DNA from: Nannochloris sp. 'desiccata'
Lineage: Eukaryota; Chlorophyta; Trebouxiophyceae; Chlorellales; Chlorellaceae
Direction: 5' to 3'
Assembly (NCBI GenBank): GCA_019044685.2
Contig: JAGTXX020000015.1
Span: 744,001-808,000, forward strand
Length of the DNA stretch: 64,000 bases
Part shown: piece by piece, positions 1-11,422 of the stretch
Layout of the letters: the number at the start of each line of letters is the position of its first letter
Numbering within the stretch: the first letter of the stretch is position 1
Made by a program: the position numbers and the translations under genes
The notes under the pieces: model-generated
The model's input: only the letters and a program-made list of their open reading frames with translations
Told to the model about the DNA's origin: nothing
Database searches by the model: none

Positions 1-121
1 TTGACCCTGAAATTAGCTGAGCAAGATTACTCAGCGTCGAAAACTGCGCGTCTTGCTGCTGGGTTGTAGCATTGGAGTCTTGTGGCGCATCCTGACCCAT
101 CTCTGTATTGTGCATCTCCAT
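1..121 (-). CDS. N-terminal fragment of an unrecognised Gln/Asn-rich protein (truncated by window edge)
   Basis: On the reverse strand an ATG at 121-119 opens a frame that stays open to the window edge for 40 codons. The peptide is hydrophilic and rich in Gln, Asp, Asn and Ser (it begins MEMHNTEMGQDAPQDS). It has no signal peptide and no recognisable domain. The gene would be transcribed away from the Myb/SANT gene, with a shared upstream region between them. The call rests only on the open frame and its composition; it could also be chance. A forward frame over the same bases has a less protein-like composition. Confidence 0.35.
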   Translation of the reverse strand, partial: MEMHNTEMGQDAPQDSNATTQQQDAQFSTLSNLAQLISGS

Positions 122-518
122 CCTACAGAGTTTGCTTCTCTTTTGGACCCTAAATCAGAGGTGATTGGGCCAAAAGGGGACAGATGGTGGCAAAGAAGCA
201 GCAGCAATGTCTACAACACTCTGGCTAACAAGGCGCTTTATAGCCTATTGGAACCCTTTCTCCTGAAAAGTCCAGCTGCTTTTGCGTCTTCAAAACGTAC
301 CTACGCTTTCCTAATATGCTGAAGAAACGAGGTGCCTTCTATTTAAGAAGCGAGCAACCCAAACGTTCGACCACGGTGAAGTGAAATTGGGGGTTTTGGC
401 CCGCCTGGGTCATTCACATTACCTCCTGTCCAAAATTTTACCTAAACTCACATTCTCCAGTTAACAGGGCCAAGCAGAGGAATTCCAAACGTTCCAAGGC
501 CAACAAGGTCGCGTCAAG
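122..518. other. Intergenic, probable divergent promoter plus 5' leader
   Basis: No convincing gene. A splice-acceptor-like TTAACAG ends at 467 and the Myb/SANT frame is open from there to its ATG at 519, so an intron in the 5' leader, or a further upstream coding exon, is possible. No upstream exon could be identified. Confidence 0.4.
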
Positions 519-3500
519 ATGGATGACGCGCATGGGCCTCCAGAGGGGCAACAGGAAATTCACGATGCCTTTCAAGGTTACCACACTCACGAAGGTTATC
601 TAGAACCTGCTCAAGCTCAGGCCATCGCCAACTACATGCCAGATTTTGCTGAACTGGATCCAGCGTCTCAAGCTGCTGCCATGCAACAATATAATACAGC
701 CATGCCTACTGGTGCAGAAGGCCAGGACGGTGAAAACGCGGGTGGACAGCAAGGACAACAGTCTGATAGTGATATTGAACTAGAGGAAGGCGTAGATGCG
801 GGTGAGTTGTCTGCCAGAACTGTGTGATTTTCTTTTATCCGAGACATTTTTACAATCGCAACAAACACGTTACCACCCCTTTGTCCTCCTGCTACAGCCC
901 AACAACGCCTTACCATTGCTACTGCCGATTCCCAAGCTACAAAAGGAGATGAAGCATGGACAGAAGAGGAAGAACGAGAGCTTTTAAGGATTGTAAACGA
1001 TGAAGAATATAGAAAGGTGCGTTGCCGCTGCAGTGTCATTGCGACTGACTTGACTGATTGGGTTTACTTTTATAGTCACAGAGTTAGAAAACTAGCTGAA
1101 ATACTTTAAAAGATAGATTACTGCTCGAAACATTTACATTAGTTTTTCTAGAACCAATTAATCTCATTTACTATTTTATTTAAAAAAATTCATCCCTAAC
1201 ATTTTTCCAAATGTTTTCCATCGTCTTTATTGTTGCAGTCCAAAGTAGGCGAAACAACTACCAAATGGGCTCCTATCGCTCAATGTTTTAGCCGAACAGT
1301 CAAAGCAGTAAAACGCAAGTACGATAAGCTTCAAAAACCTGATAAAGAGCAGCGTAAAACTCGTTCTACTAGACAGAACTCTGCTCTAGTTGCTGCCGGA
1401 GCGGCCAACACCCTCTCCAGTGCCGCCGCCGATCCCTCTCAAGAACCAAGAAAAGACGGTCGTGAAGTTGTTGATCCTAATAGTGTTGCTGGTACTGAAG
1501 CTGGTGCACATGCTGATCTCATGGCTGCTACGATGTATCTACCAGGAATGGATGAAGCTGCTCTCTACAACACAGCGGGTATGACAGAGGAGCAGGTCGC
1601 TGCTGCAGCAGCAGCAATGCCAGCGAGTGTTGAAGGAATGACTGCTGAACAGATGGCTGCATATATGCAGCAAATGTACAGTGGTGGGTATTACGACCCC
1701 AACTCGGCAGCAGCTGCTGCCGCAGCTGCCGCTGTAGCTACCGGCCAACCACAAGATCCAAACGCTCAAATGGATCCGGAGTTATTGCAGCAATTAGCAG
1801 CACAGCAGGCTGCATACCAAGCTTCTGCTGCTGCTGAAGCTGCTGCAGGTGCGACTGCTTCTCAACCCCGTAATGATCGCGTCTTTTGGAAACCAGAAGA
1901 ACAACAAGAATTGCTGAGAATTGTCCAGGACAATGCCTATCGTCAGCAGGTGCTTGGAATTACAGATATCAGTTGGGATGTTATAGCAAAGCATTTAGGT
2001 CGTGGTAAACGTAGTGTACAACGTAAGTACGACAATCTTAAAGGGGCTATTATTAACAGTGATGGTACTTTAACATTGCCAGCAAATGACGGGAAAAAAT
2101 GGGCACCCGAGGAGGTAGCTGAGCTTGTTAGACTGGTTGATGATGTGTCGTATCGCCAAGAAAAGCTTGGAATGGATAAAGTAGACTGGAGAGTCCTTGG
2201 TCAGCATTTTGGGCGGTCCTATGAAAGTGTGTCGTACAAGTTTTCTTATGTTAAAAATACTGGGCGAACGGGACTCGAGGGAAAACCAAAGCATGCTAAA
2301 GCAAAGCATGAGACCTCTTATAAAGAAATGGCCATCTGGGCATTGCAGCAAATTGGTGGGGAAGGTACAAGTGGACAAATTTGCAATATGATTGCTCAGA
2401 ATGGCGTATATGCTCCTCAACTAGACACTGCAATTGTTAGTGGAAAGAAAACGCTGCAACGTTGGAAACATGGTGTTCGTTCCGCTTTAAATGCCTTCCC
2501 CATGTTTGAGAAGACAAGCAGAGTACTCGAGGGAGAAGTTGTCTGGCATTTAGAAGAGAACGCGGTGGCTTTAGAAGCAGCAGCAGCTCAAGAAAAGGCG
2601 TTGCGGCAAAGGAATAAACCAGCTGCAGGGGGTGCTCGTAGAAAATCTAGAAAAGGAGCTGAAGGAGAAGCTGGCGGTGGTCTTGATGCTGGTCCTGAAG
2701 AAGGTGCCCAGCAAGCGCTGGCACAAATGGCAGCTCAGCAACTGCCGGTACGGTCTGCGGGTGGACGTAAACGTAAAGCTCAGAATGAAGCAGGAGGGAT
2801 GCCTGAGATGACCCAGGCCGAGATGGAGGCCGCCGCCCAAGCCGCTGCTGTCGCACAAGCAGCAGCTGAAGCTGCTGCAAACGGCGCATTGCATGGTATG
2901 GATCCCGCACAAATGGAAATGCTTGCACAAGCACAAATACCGTTATTACAACAAATATTCGATCCTAATGCGACAATTACCGCTGAGCAATTGGCAATGC
3001 TACCACCCGAGCACTTGGCAATGTTACAACAACAGATGGATGCAGGTCAATTAGGACAACAATTATCTGTATTGCCTCTAGTCTTACCTTCTGGTGGTCA
3101 ACCAGGTGACCCTAACCATCACCACCACAGTGACAACGGTGCTGTTGGTAGCGAACACATGACAGCTGAACAACATGCTGCTGCTATGCATGCTGCGCAA
3201 GCACATGGTCACCATTACGACCCAAATACTGCTGGAGCGTATGACCCAAATGCCCATTACGACCCTGCAGCACATCAAGCTGCTTTAGAGCATCAGCAAG
3301 CGTATGGTGTTGCGCATGATGGGTCTCATGACCCAGCAACGTTGGCTGCACAGCAACAACTGGCGGAGCAATACGCTGCTGCTGGCCATATGATGGACCA
3401 TTCTGTTGCTGCTGCACATCAAATGGGTGTTCATGGTGTTCAAATGGGTCAACCTGTAGGGCAAGGCATTGATATGTCTGCCTTGGCTCAGCCGGTCCAA

Positions 3501-3683
3501 GGATATGATCAATATGCCCAATACCAACAGTACCAGCAGTACCAGCAATACCAATACGATCCATCTCAGCAGTACCAGACTGCAGATCAGCAGTATTTGG
3601 CACATCAACAGCATATGGCTGCGTATGGAGTGCCACAGCATGAAATGCAACAGCAACAACAACAGCAACAACAACAACAATAA
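519..3683 (+). CDS. Triple Myb/SANT-repeat plus winged-helix nuclear regulator, poly-Q tail
   Basis: Three exons, 519-801, 898-1016 and 1239-3683, give 948 residues; both introns are GT-AG and keep frame, the second falling inside the first Myb-like repeat. Three related repeats lie near residues 114-165, 349-401 and 421-472; each has a Trp-x-x-Glu-Glu-like start, a central Trp and an Arg-Lys-Tyr-Asp or similar third helix. A winged-helix-like segment follows (about 492-571, containing SYKEMAIWALQQIGGEGTSG and RWKHGVRSAL), resembling a forkhead or storkhead fold. The flanks are Ala/Gln-rich; the C-terminal third has His-Tyr-Asp-Pro-Asn repeats and ends in poly-Gln. It is presumably a DNA-binding chromatin or transcription factor; targets are unknown. 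The ATG at 519 has a good context (AAGATGG). I do not recognise a named orthologue. Confidence 0.75.
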
Positions 3684-4424
3684 TAATAATAATAATTTAA
3701 GAAAGCAAAAATATCTCTCTCCTTATCGTATTTTGACTCTCTTTTATATTAGACAGACTTAACTACGACTCTACCACCACAGGCACAAACACCCTATTGT
3801 TTTCTTTTCTTCTTTTTGTTTTTTCCTCCTATGCTTCTTCTTGAGACGTAGTAGCTACGTTCTTTCTTTCTAGTTTTCTTTGGCTTTATATCACCTTTGA
3901 CCGACCGACCTCTGACGTTTTTATTACCCCCAAAGGAAAGCTCCATTAACTATAAATACCATGCGCATTTTATAATATTAATCCATGCAGTACTCTTTTT
4001 CTTTCTTTTCCCCTAAAAAGCAAATCATTATCTGTCATCACTGCACAGTCCCAAAGTTCTAAAACCATCCTCATACAGACTTTTGATCTCTCCTTCTCCC
4101 CCACTATTGATGAATGCAATAGTAAATAACAGTTGATTTGTTACATCTTAAAAGCAAATTTTGAAAAATAAAAGAAAATATCTAACGAGTGCGACGGAAA
4201 CCCGGCGGCAAGACTACTAAAGTAAGTGCATTCTTTTTGTAAAAACTAGCAGACAAAGGATTTGATAGGAAGAGCTCACCCTTTGGCTGTATCTAATAGT
4301 GGATGTTTTATTACTTGGTTGATTGCTATTGAGCATCTAAGGATGATGGCGATGGCCTCGACAGCTAGTTTGGACATCCCACAAACCATTACACCATGCA
4401 CTATAGAAAATCGTCCTTTTTTCT
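3684..4424. other. Convergent 3' region
   Basis: Lies between the stop codons of the Myb/SANT gene and eIF1A. It is AT-rich, with pyrimidine runs and short AT stretches consistent with two 3' UTRs. No coding frame or structured RNA is seen. Confidence 0.5.
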
Positions 4425-5086
4425 TTAAATAGCATCCACATCCTCGAAATCGACCAAATCTTCATCACTTCCACCTTCATCTTCGTTAAAGGCATCCGTA
4501 TCATTCACACGAACATTATCTGGGAGTTCACCATATGCTTTGAGAGAACGAGCTTCATCAGCCATATACTTGAGAATAACATCGGCTTTCTCATCTTGGT
4601 ACTCACGCAGACCGACAAGAACGATATCTCCGGTATTTACCCATACTTTTTTACGCATTTTACCTCGAATGTGACAAAGTCGTTTGACGCCATCCATGCA
4701 GTGAGCTTCAAGGCGGCCGTTACCGAGCATTCTCAAGACCTGTGCGTACTCTGTAGAAGTATGTATGAACGGAGATGAAGTGAGAATTGGTGTTGGATGT
4801 AGAGTTGTAGAGATGATATATAAATAAATAGTTCAATGCACAAGTGATCAACTTTATTACCTTGACCGTCTTCTTTGAAGATGAGCTCGCGCTTGTCATC
4901 ATTATCGTTCTTTCCCCTACGCCTATTTTTACCTCCTTTTCCTGCAAGAGAATAGCGCGAAAATAGCAGAGGTTTTAGCATTAACAAGGCCAACAGAATA
5001 AACTAGAATTTACAGCCGGCATAGATTAATTTTTTCAACATGGGAGGGTTGTATGCTTAAAAGGGCTTACCCTTGTTCTTGGGCAT
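4425..5086 (-). CDS. EIF1A: Eukaryotic translation initiation factor 1A (eIF1A)
   Basis: eIF1A binds the 40S A site, promotes scanning and helps fix the start codon. Three exons on the reverse strand, 5086-5071, 4941-4861 and 4750-4425, give 140 residues, the usual length. The first exon encodes only MPKNK plus one base. The joined protein has the basic N-terminal tail ([12 protein letters not shown]), the OB-fold ([28 protein letters not shown], then [20 protein letters not shown]) and the acidic C-terminal tail rich in Asp and Glu. All three splice joins restore the universally conserved sequence, so the model is firm. It is divergent from the mitochondrial uS5 gene. Confidence 0.97.
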
Positions 5087-5503
5087 AGCTACCAACTGCT
5101 GATGTCGTTACTTAGAATAAGTTCTGACTTAAGAGCTGGAGAGTTTAAAATAGCTCGTAGTTAATTTAGTAGCCTTCAAGATGATGCTGTAGAAGCTTCT
5201 TCGCTAGGTCTAGGGCAAAAGAGCAGTTATAAGACAATTCTAAAAGAGGGCCTAATTGGCATTCTGTGCCGGAATCAAGCCACCGTGCAGAAAATAGGAA
5301 GAAAATGGGACGAACGCCACCTCAAAGCAGTTTGGCTCAGCAGCTCTAAAATTCAATCTTCAGCAGTCCATCGGCTATTAAAATTACATAGGCTGGCAGT
5401 TTAGATATACCCGGCGCCATATAAAATGCCACAGTGAGGGATTTTATCTTAAAACACACTCCCATCATTCCCATTACATTTGTTCTCTCACATTTAAAGA
5501 GCT
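5087..5503. other. Divergent promoter region between eIF1A and uS5m
   Basis: No gene seen. It contains a TATA-like element near the uS5m side, listed separately. Confidence 0.5.
5420..5426 (+). promoter_or_regulatory. Candidate TATA box of the uS5m gene
   Basis: TATAAAA lies 84 bases upstream of the uS5m ATG. The motif and spacing fit a core promoter, but the transcription start is unknown and chance occurrence in AT-rich DNA is possible. Confidence 0.35.
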
Positions 5504-6766
5504 ATGAGAACGCTCGCAAGCCGCCTCGCACGCACCGCGCCAAATGTATCCCGCAATATAGATTCCTTCTTAGAACAGGGCCTTTCTGCATGCTCCCCCA
5601 TCTCTGTGCTGGTCACTAAATTGATCAGCCTGCGTCCTTTGCAACACCAGCAGTCTGCTGCCTTTAGCGCATATAAAAAACCTCCTTCTGAGGATGAAGT
5701 CGACGATGCTCAAGACCTTAAAGCAGCTGCACGCAAGGGCCATTTACCACGCGTCAATCACTCCCTTCTTCGAAATAAAGTTTCTGATGGCATCGACGCG
5801 TCTCTCGCTGCCGAGTCTTCCTCTGAGCAACGACAAGAGAAGATTAGAGATTTACTACGCACGATGAACGAAGGCAAAGAAAATACTGCATCTGGCGCTG
5901 CGTTTAGATTTTTAGATAGCTTTTTCACTTCTCCCGAGAAAGCCATCGCCAGTAGCGGCAGAACGTCCTCAGCTCTTCCCGTTTCTGAACAACTTGCTGC
6001 ACTTGGCCTTTCAGCTAATGACCTAAATTCAGATACTGAAGATGCCAAACCTTCCGCTACCGCATTCGATATCTCCACCCCTGCTGCCCTAGACGACACC
6101 CAAGAAGGAGAACTTTTATCAGAACTCCGTGGCCTCCGTCGTGGTTCTCAAAGAGTTGTCCTTCAGAAATTGCTTCAAGGAGGCATGCTACGAGCCGACC
6201 CTGCTGCCATGGCAGAATGGAAAGAAATCCAAGCTGCTTCTAAATCCCCAGAAGGCTTTCGAATGAAGGTCGTTGATGTAAATCGTACATGCAAGGGTAC
6301 CCGCTCTGGTGGATTGTACCGCTTTTCAGCCATGGTGGTTGTCGGTAATGGGGAAGGGGTTCTTGGTTGGGGTCAGGGCAAAGCTGCAGAGGTGAATGAA
6401 GCAGTACGTAAAGCTTACCAAAGAGCATGTCGTAATCTGTACCCAATTCCTCGATTCAATAGACACACCATACCTGAACCTGCCACTGCCAAATTTGGAA
6501 AAGTTAAAGTGGTGATGTACCCCAAAAGTAGTGGTCGTGGTATTGTCGCATCTAGTTTAGTCTCTGATATATGCAAATTAGCAGGCATACATGATATAGG
6601 TGTGAAGATACATGGGTCTAGAAACCCTAGAAATACTGTCAAGTGTTTGTTTGAAGCATTTGACGGTATGAAGACTCACGAAGAAATTCTGGGTGGGGAA
6701 GTGGATAATGGGAAGAAAGTGATAGTCGCTGTACCTGCGGGTAGATTTGGAAGGTTGGCTGTGTAG
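5504..6766 (+). CDS. MRPS5: Mitochondrial small-subunit ribosomal protein uS5m
   Basis: Single-exon gene of 420 residues. The C-terminal part (from about residue 245) is a ribosomal S5 domain: RMKVVDVNRTCKGTRSGG, then SAMVVVGNGEGVLGWGQGKA, the N-terminal double-stranded-RNA-binding fold, followed by the S5 C-terminal fold with SSGRGIVASS and a late HGSRNPRNTVK. The first ~50 residues are rich in Arg and Ser with almost no acidic residues and begin MRTLASRLARTAPNVSRN, a typical mitochondrial presequence. About 190 residues of poorly conserved sequence separate presequence and S5 domain, as in other mitochondrial S5 proteins. Plastid location is the alternative, but the presequence and the long extension favour mitochondria. 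Confidence 0.9.
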   Translation: MRTLASRLARTAPNVSRNIDSFLEQGLSACSPISVLVTKLISLRPLQHQQSAAFSAYKKPPSEDEVDDAQDLKAAARKGHLPRVNHSLLRNKVSDGIDASLAAESSSEQRQEKIRDLLRTMNEGKENTASGAAFRFLDSFFTSPEKAIASSGRTSSALPVSEQLAALGLSANDLNSDTEDAKPSATAFDISTPAALDDTQEGELLSELRGLRRGSQRVVLQKLLQGGMLRADPAAMAEWKEIQAASKSPEGFRMKVVDVNRTCKGTRSGGLYRFSAMVVVGNGEGVLGWGQGKAAEVNEAVRKAYQRACRNLYPIPRFNRHTIPEPATAKFGKVKVVMYPKSSGRGIVASSLVSDICKLAGIHDIGVKIHGSRNPRNTVKCLFEAFDGMKTHEEILGGEVDNGKKVIVAVPAGRFGRLAV

Positions 6767-6973
6767 TAGAGAAAGATGAGTTTTGATAGGGACATATAGT
6801 AATTAATCAACGTCCCTGTTGTTCTATTAAATGAACTACCGCTATCAATACTTATTCTCTGATAATTCCTCTACTTGATTAATTAATTTTGTAATTAATT
6901 TAGTACATGTAGTTTCTATTCTTGTTACAAATAGAAATAAACTAAAGAAAGAATATTTTTATAGAAAAAATGC

Positions 6974-8371
6974 CTATTCTGCGCGTTCCATAAGCTCGTC
7001 CAAATCGGCCAATGCCGCAGCAGGCACCCCTTGAGATAGTAACTCAGCATGGACAGCACGAGCTTGTCTATATACATCTTCTAAAGCAGACACTTGTCGT
7101 TTACCTAATTGGGTTCTTACTGCTCGTTGAAGAGAGGCAGCAAGCTCTGTCTTGTGCTCAAGACCTAACAAAAATCCGGCAGGGGCGGTCGAGGGGTCCA
7201 GATATGCAAAAAGAGTGAGCACTTCATTTAGTAATGTATCGTCTGATGGGGTGGTAGGTTTTAATGATTTGGCAAATAGTAATGCCTCCTCATCTTTATG
7301 ATCCCGTATCTGCAAGAAAGAAAGAAAGAAAGAAAATGAACTTATGATTAAGAAAGAAACAAAACTTGCATCTCGCCCTCTTAAAAAATAATTTTAAAAA
7401 GTACGTAGTCATAAAACAAAAGATGACTGTAGAATTCTTACCAATTCACATAATTTCTGGCATTGTAATGCAAACAACACTCTAGGATTGCTCTTCCACA
7501 CCCCAGGCACTAATTTCTCGACGCCTTGTAGTGCTTTGTCAATCTCACCCGTCACGACATCCTCAGCCACCTGTTTCAACGCCGCTGCCTCTTCCCTAGC
7601 AGACGCAGGCACCTCTGACGCACCTCCTAATACATCTTTCGCTACAGCAGCAGCAGATTCCCAATGCCCGTGATGCTTCAAGTACTCAAAAACTAATTCT
7701 CCTACAACATCTTGAGATTTAGAAGTTTGTGGAACTCTGGTCGCTAGTATTTTAGAATACAGTTTTTGTGTAGCTTCTCTCCGTAATGCATCGAAATCAC
7801 CATGAAATGGGTGTGCTTCTAAATCACTGCCAAAATTCGCTATTATCTCCTCATCTGGTGTCCTAAAGCCGACAGTCGGGTAGAGAGTCTCTTCAGTAAC
7901 ATTCTCAAAAGCAATACCCAAATCAAGTCCTTTCTTAGTATATGAAATGGTGTGTTCTACTCTGTTGAATATCACCCCAATCCAGTCCCCAGTACCGAAA
8001 ACTGGTCCATATTGTCGTCCTGAACCTCTTCCATTAAAGACATGCCCATCGTCTCCATGGTACCCGTAGGAATGAGGCTCCCAACCAGGGAGACGGTCTA
8101 ATTTAACGTCTGCGACTGAGAATCCAATGCCAATGAAACCATCACGGCCTTTATTGACGATCTCTATCTCGAAATAGTAGAGAGGGCATGAAGAAGGGAT
8201 GGGATGGTCGGCACGAATGGCAGCGGCATCACGATCGTCACTTCCAGGGCCTTTATAGCAAACACGGAGACCGTGTATTTCTAGGAATCGCATAGAATGA
8301 CCCCGAGGGATAGTGTCCCAGTTGCTGGGAACAGAAACCTGGCCTTGCTGCTGTTGGGAAGGGCTTGCCAT
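6974..8371 (-). CDS. RanBPM/GID1-like SPRY-LisH-CTLH-CRA protein
   Basis: Two exons, 8371-7442 and 7309-6974, give 421 residues; the splice joins KLCEL to IRDHKDEEALLF inside the CTLH domain. Order: short Gln-rich N-terminus; SPRY domain (about 50-195, with PLYYFEIEIVNKGRDGFIGI and DGHVFNGRGSGRQYGPVFG); LisH (FEYLKHHGHWESAA); CTLH; C-terminal CRA. This order is that of RanBP9/10 and yeast Gid1, a substrate-receptor scaffold of the GID/CTLH E3 ubiquitin ligase. The ATG at 8371 was chosen for its strong context (AGAATGG) and because MASPSQQQQ resembles a true start; an in-frame upstream ATG at 8485 would add 38 atypical residues. An AAAG repeat lies in the intron next to the acceptor. Confidence 0.92.
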
Positions 8372-8909
8372 TCTTTGAAGTTCTTTTCCTATTTTTAAGC
8401 TCTTCGGGAAATCTATGTGATCAAAGGGGAGGGCACTGCAAAGATAGGATGTGCAACGTATGCACAGGTGAACAGTGCTTGTCAAGTACGGTTTATTGAT
8501 AGGTTCTTAATCCAAAGTTTTGTTCTAAGGGAAAGACCTTGAACTTGTAGCTTTGCTTTTGAAAATTGATTAAGGTTTCGAAACAAAATCTATGTTGTCA
8601 AGAACAAGCCTGGCTTCTTTCTTATGTATTCCTTGGCAGGGTGTGCCCTATAATAATATTGGAAAGATGTGTTGATGTTCAGTATACGTCTTAATCAAGC
8701 ATTTTAGCTCACTGCAGGAATTCCCCTGCTTTTATCGGGGCACTTGTAATTCTCGCAGATTAATAAATAAATAAATAATGCATATTAAGTACTTCATAAT
8801 ACAGTCAAAAGCGTGCCTAATTTAGCAATTCCTGCCTTGCTACTCGAATATTAGTCGACTCAAAAATCAAATAGATTATTGATGCATGGCTGCTAGTCTT
8901 TAGTTACTT
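8372..8909. other. Divergent promoter region between RanBPM-like and RPC5 genes
   Basis: No coding frame of note. A short ATAA repeat (about 8762-8778) is present. Presumably holds both promoters. Confidence 0.45.
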
Positions 8910-10355
8910 ATGGCTTTTAACATGAATCTGGAAGACTCTGATCCTATCCTCACCGAAGAAGAAGGCAACGAAGTTGTTTTCGAGATGGATTTATATGCAG
9001 GAGGCCCATCCGCTTTAGGAGCCTCCGCCTCCAATCAAGGCTACGTCCTGCAATTCCCTCTACGCACTGTGAGACACCCTTATCACGACCCCACCCGTGT
9101 CAAATTGAAGCCTAAAGTCAAGCGTATGCAGTGGGATATTCCTCTTGATAGATCAAAAAATTATAATGACGATGCTGATCAACTAATTAAACTTCGATCG
9201 TTCTCTCTACAAAGTTCTAGAGTAGATCCTGGGATGCAAGGACTGGCTATAGGTATCCGTAAAGATAATGACGTATTTTTAGTACCTGTACGTGAAGTCT
9301 TGCAGCTGCGTCATTCCCCAGCATACTTGGATAAAGAGAAAGAAGGCAATGTCCCCATTGGTGCCGGCACAGTTGGTCGAGGAGGCAAAGGTGGAGCGAG
9401 CAGTGCTGCAGCAGCTACTAATTTTGCAGATACTGGAGGTGCCGGTGGCAGTGGATCAGTAACTCTTAAACACGAGGACAATGAGCTTCTTCCAATTACA
9501 GTCCAAGTTAAAAAACACGAAACTGAGCAACAAACTGAAGCCCGTCTCCGTTCCTATGCATTTCACGCCCAGCAGGAAGAATCAGATTCATTCATTGACC
9601 TTAAATTTATCGGTACAGATACCGAGCAATCTGCAGCTATTATAGATAACATTCCAGAGCTGGTACGGAAAGGAGGTGAGGTGGTAGCTACCCATCTTCG
9701 AGGAAGTTATCTAGAAGCTATAGCCCCGGGCTCGACTAGTACGTTAGAGAATATCCATCTAGGGGACGACACTACTACTGCTGCTATTGATGGTGGTGGT
9801 GGTGGTGGTGGGACTACTAATGGTGCTGGGGAATTAGGTAAACCTGCAGGGCAGTTGGGTGGCGGCAGTGGTGGTGGTGTTGGTGGCGACGGTTTTGCCG
9901 CCAGTGTCAGTGGTACACAGCTCTCTGCAGATGCTCTAGCTGCCTTACCTTCCCAATTAGCTGCCTTCTTTGGCGTTGATCGCGTCCTTAGTTTAGAAAG
10001 CATACGCAAGATGTTGGTTAACGTTCCTTCACACGCTGTGCTAAACAGGACAGGGGAGAGTGCCAGCGACACGGCACTTCACAAGGCCATCATGGACACT
10101 GGCAATTTTGTTTGTATTAGAAAATCATATACTCCTAGACTGGTAAATAACCCCGAAGTAGATGCATTACGGACTATAATTATTGAATTATTGCAAGAAA
10201 GGGAGCAGTTAAAGCGCGCTGAGATCGTAGATGTGGCCAGACAGAGAGGTGTCACAATGCCGAGTGATGCTCATTATATAAAAGTGATCAAGATGGTGTG
10301 TGTCAGTAAAGGAAGTAATTGGGTTATGAAGGCTGGATCAGGGAAGGAGGTCTAA
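8910..10355 (+). CDS. RPC5: DNA-directed RNA polymerase III subunit RPC5 (Rpc37/Sin family)
   Basis: Single exon, 481 residues. The N-terminal half shows the Sin/RPC5 dimerisation region: an opening acidic stretch, YVLQFPLRTVRHPYHDPTRV, then KPKVKRMQWDIPLD and RLRSYAFHAQQEESDSFIDL. In Pol III this subunit pairs with Rpc53-type RPC4 to form the TFIIF-like subcomplex needed for termination and reinitiation. Gly-rich insertions, including a run of Gly codons near 9790, separate it from a C-terminal winged-helix-like part that ends with SDAHYIKVIKMVCVSKGSNW, reminiscent of metazoan RPC5 rather than the short yeast Rpc37. Family assignment is secure; C-terminal domain assignment is inference. Confidence 0.88.
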   Translation: MAFNMNLEDSDPILTEEEGNEVVFEMDLYAGGPSALGASASNQGYVLQFPLRTVRHPYHDPTRVKLKPKVKRMQWDIPLDRSKNYNDDADQLIKLRSFSLQSSRVDPGMQGLAIGIRKDNDVFLVPVREVLQLRHSPAYLDKEKEGNVPIGAGTVGRGGKGGASSAAAATNFADTGGAGGSGSVTLKHEDNELLPITVQVKKHETEQQTEARLRSYAFHAQQEESDSFIDLKFIGTDTEQSAAIIDNIPELVRKGGEVVATHLRGSYLEAIAPGSTSTLENIHLGDDTTTAAIDGGGGGGGTTNGAGELGKPAGQLGGGSGGGVGGDGFAASVSGTQLSADALAALPSQLAAFFGVDRVLSLESIRKMLVNVPSHAVLNRTGESASDTALHKAIMDTGNFVCIRKSYTPRLVNNPEVDALRTIIIELLQEREQLKRAEIVDVARQRGVTMPSDAHYIKVIKMVCVSKGSNWVMKAGSGKEV

Positions 10356-10672
10356 ATAAGGATATTCAATTTGTTGGTAAGCAATTAAGTACATGTGTAA
10401 ATCTCTCTTAAAATACTTTTTTTTTATTTTTGTTTTGTTGCCAAGAGCGGAAAATTGTGTTACACTACCAAACAAAGGGGGTTATTTATCATAATGCTAT
10501 TATAAAATTCGTTGTCTTCTATACTACTATAATTAACATCTGAAAATGGGTGGCACTTTTCTCTCATTAATGAAAAGACAATGATAAGGGCTTTCTTACT
10601 TAATTTTCATTCCACTGCACCGTCACCACCGCCGTCAATCTCATTTCAAAAAGAAACATCTAACGAGTCTAT
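10356..10672. other. Convergent 3' region
   Basis: Between the stops of RPC5 and plastid bL28. T-rich with AT stretches, consistent with 3' UTRs. Nothing else seen. Confidence 0.45.
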
Positions 10673-11422
10673 TTAGATAGAATCAGAGCGCACGTACTCA
10701 ATCTTTCCGTACGAGTAACGAGCAACCAGAGGTGTCTTCTTAGATGCTGCCAACTTCTCAGGGTTCTTCATCTTTCTGGGGTTTTTAGCCATGGGGGGGT
10801 TCTTGGGCTGAGCAGCAACCCATTCAAGGCGTCCAGGTCTAGCATCCTCAAAGGGAAGTTTCCAAAGATCAATTCCTGCTTCATTTGCCATTACCTGAAG
10901 TCCCTTCTTTTCAACAGTCTTGATAGCCCTGGTGCAGACACGGAGCTTGACCCATCTCTGACCCTCCGGCCAGTAAATTTTCTTATACTGCAAGTTGACG
11001 TGCTGAAGCTTCTTGTTACGCTTGTGGGAGAAGGTAACGACATATCCATTGTTTGCCTTCTTTCCAGTTAGGTCGCAGATGCGAGAAGCTGTAAGAAAAA
11101 GAACACATTTCATGTGAGAGACATGATAATTCTCAGGATAAAATGCAACAGAGACCATATTAATCGTATGCAAAATTATCGGTTATAATAGTGAAGATGC
11201 GATCATCGCACGCATTGTTTAAATAGAGCCCTCTGCAGCGTTTAATGATTGAGAGGTCCATGCCGCAAAACCCCACTTACCCTCAATTTTGAGTCCAGTG
11301 CTGCGGCTGACGGCAGACTGAGACACACTAAGCTGTTGGAATGCATTGGTCATTCCGCGGAAGCTGCTCTTGGCGCTGCCGTTCACCAACATGGTTGGCC
11401 TAAGCTGCAATGGTGCTGCCAT
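10673..11422 (-). CDS. RPL28: Plastid large-subunit ribosomal protein bL28c
   Basis: Two exons, 11422-11281 and 11088-10673, give 185 residues. Exon 1 is a transit peptide rich in Ser, Ala and Gln ([20 protein letters not shown]), with few acidic residues. Exon 2 starts the mature bL28 core: [20 protein letters not shown], then [19 protein letters not shown] and [16 protein letters not shown], the typical bacterial/plastid L28 signature. The C-terminal extension is longer than in bacteria. It lies head to head with the valyl-tRNA synthetase gene only 230 bases away, so a shared short promoter is likely. Plastid targeting is inferred from the bacterial-type core plus the transit-like exon; mitochondrial bL28 is less likely. 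Confidence 0.9.

Noticed and set aside
53..322. Forward frame of 89 codons near the window start
   Set aside because: No family resemblance; it overlaps a reverse-strand frame with more protein-like composition and lies in a probable promoter.
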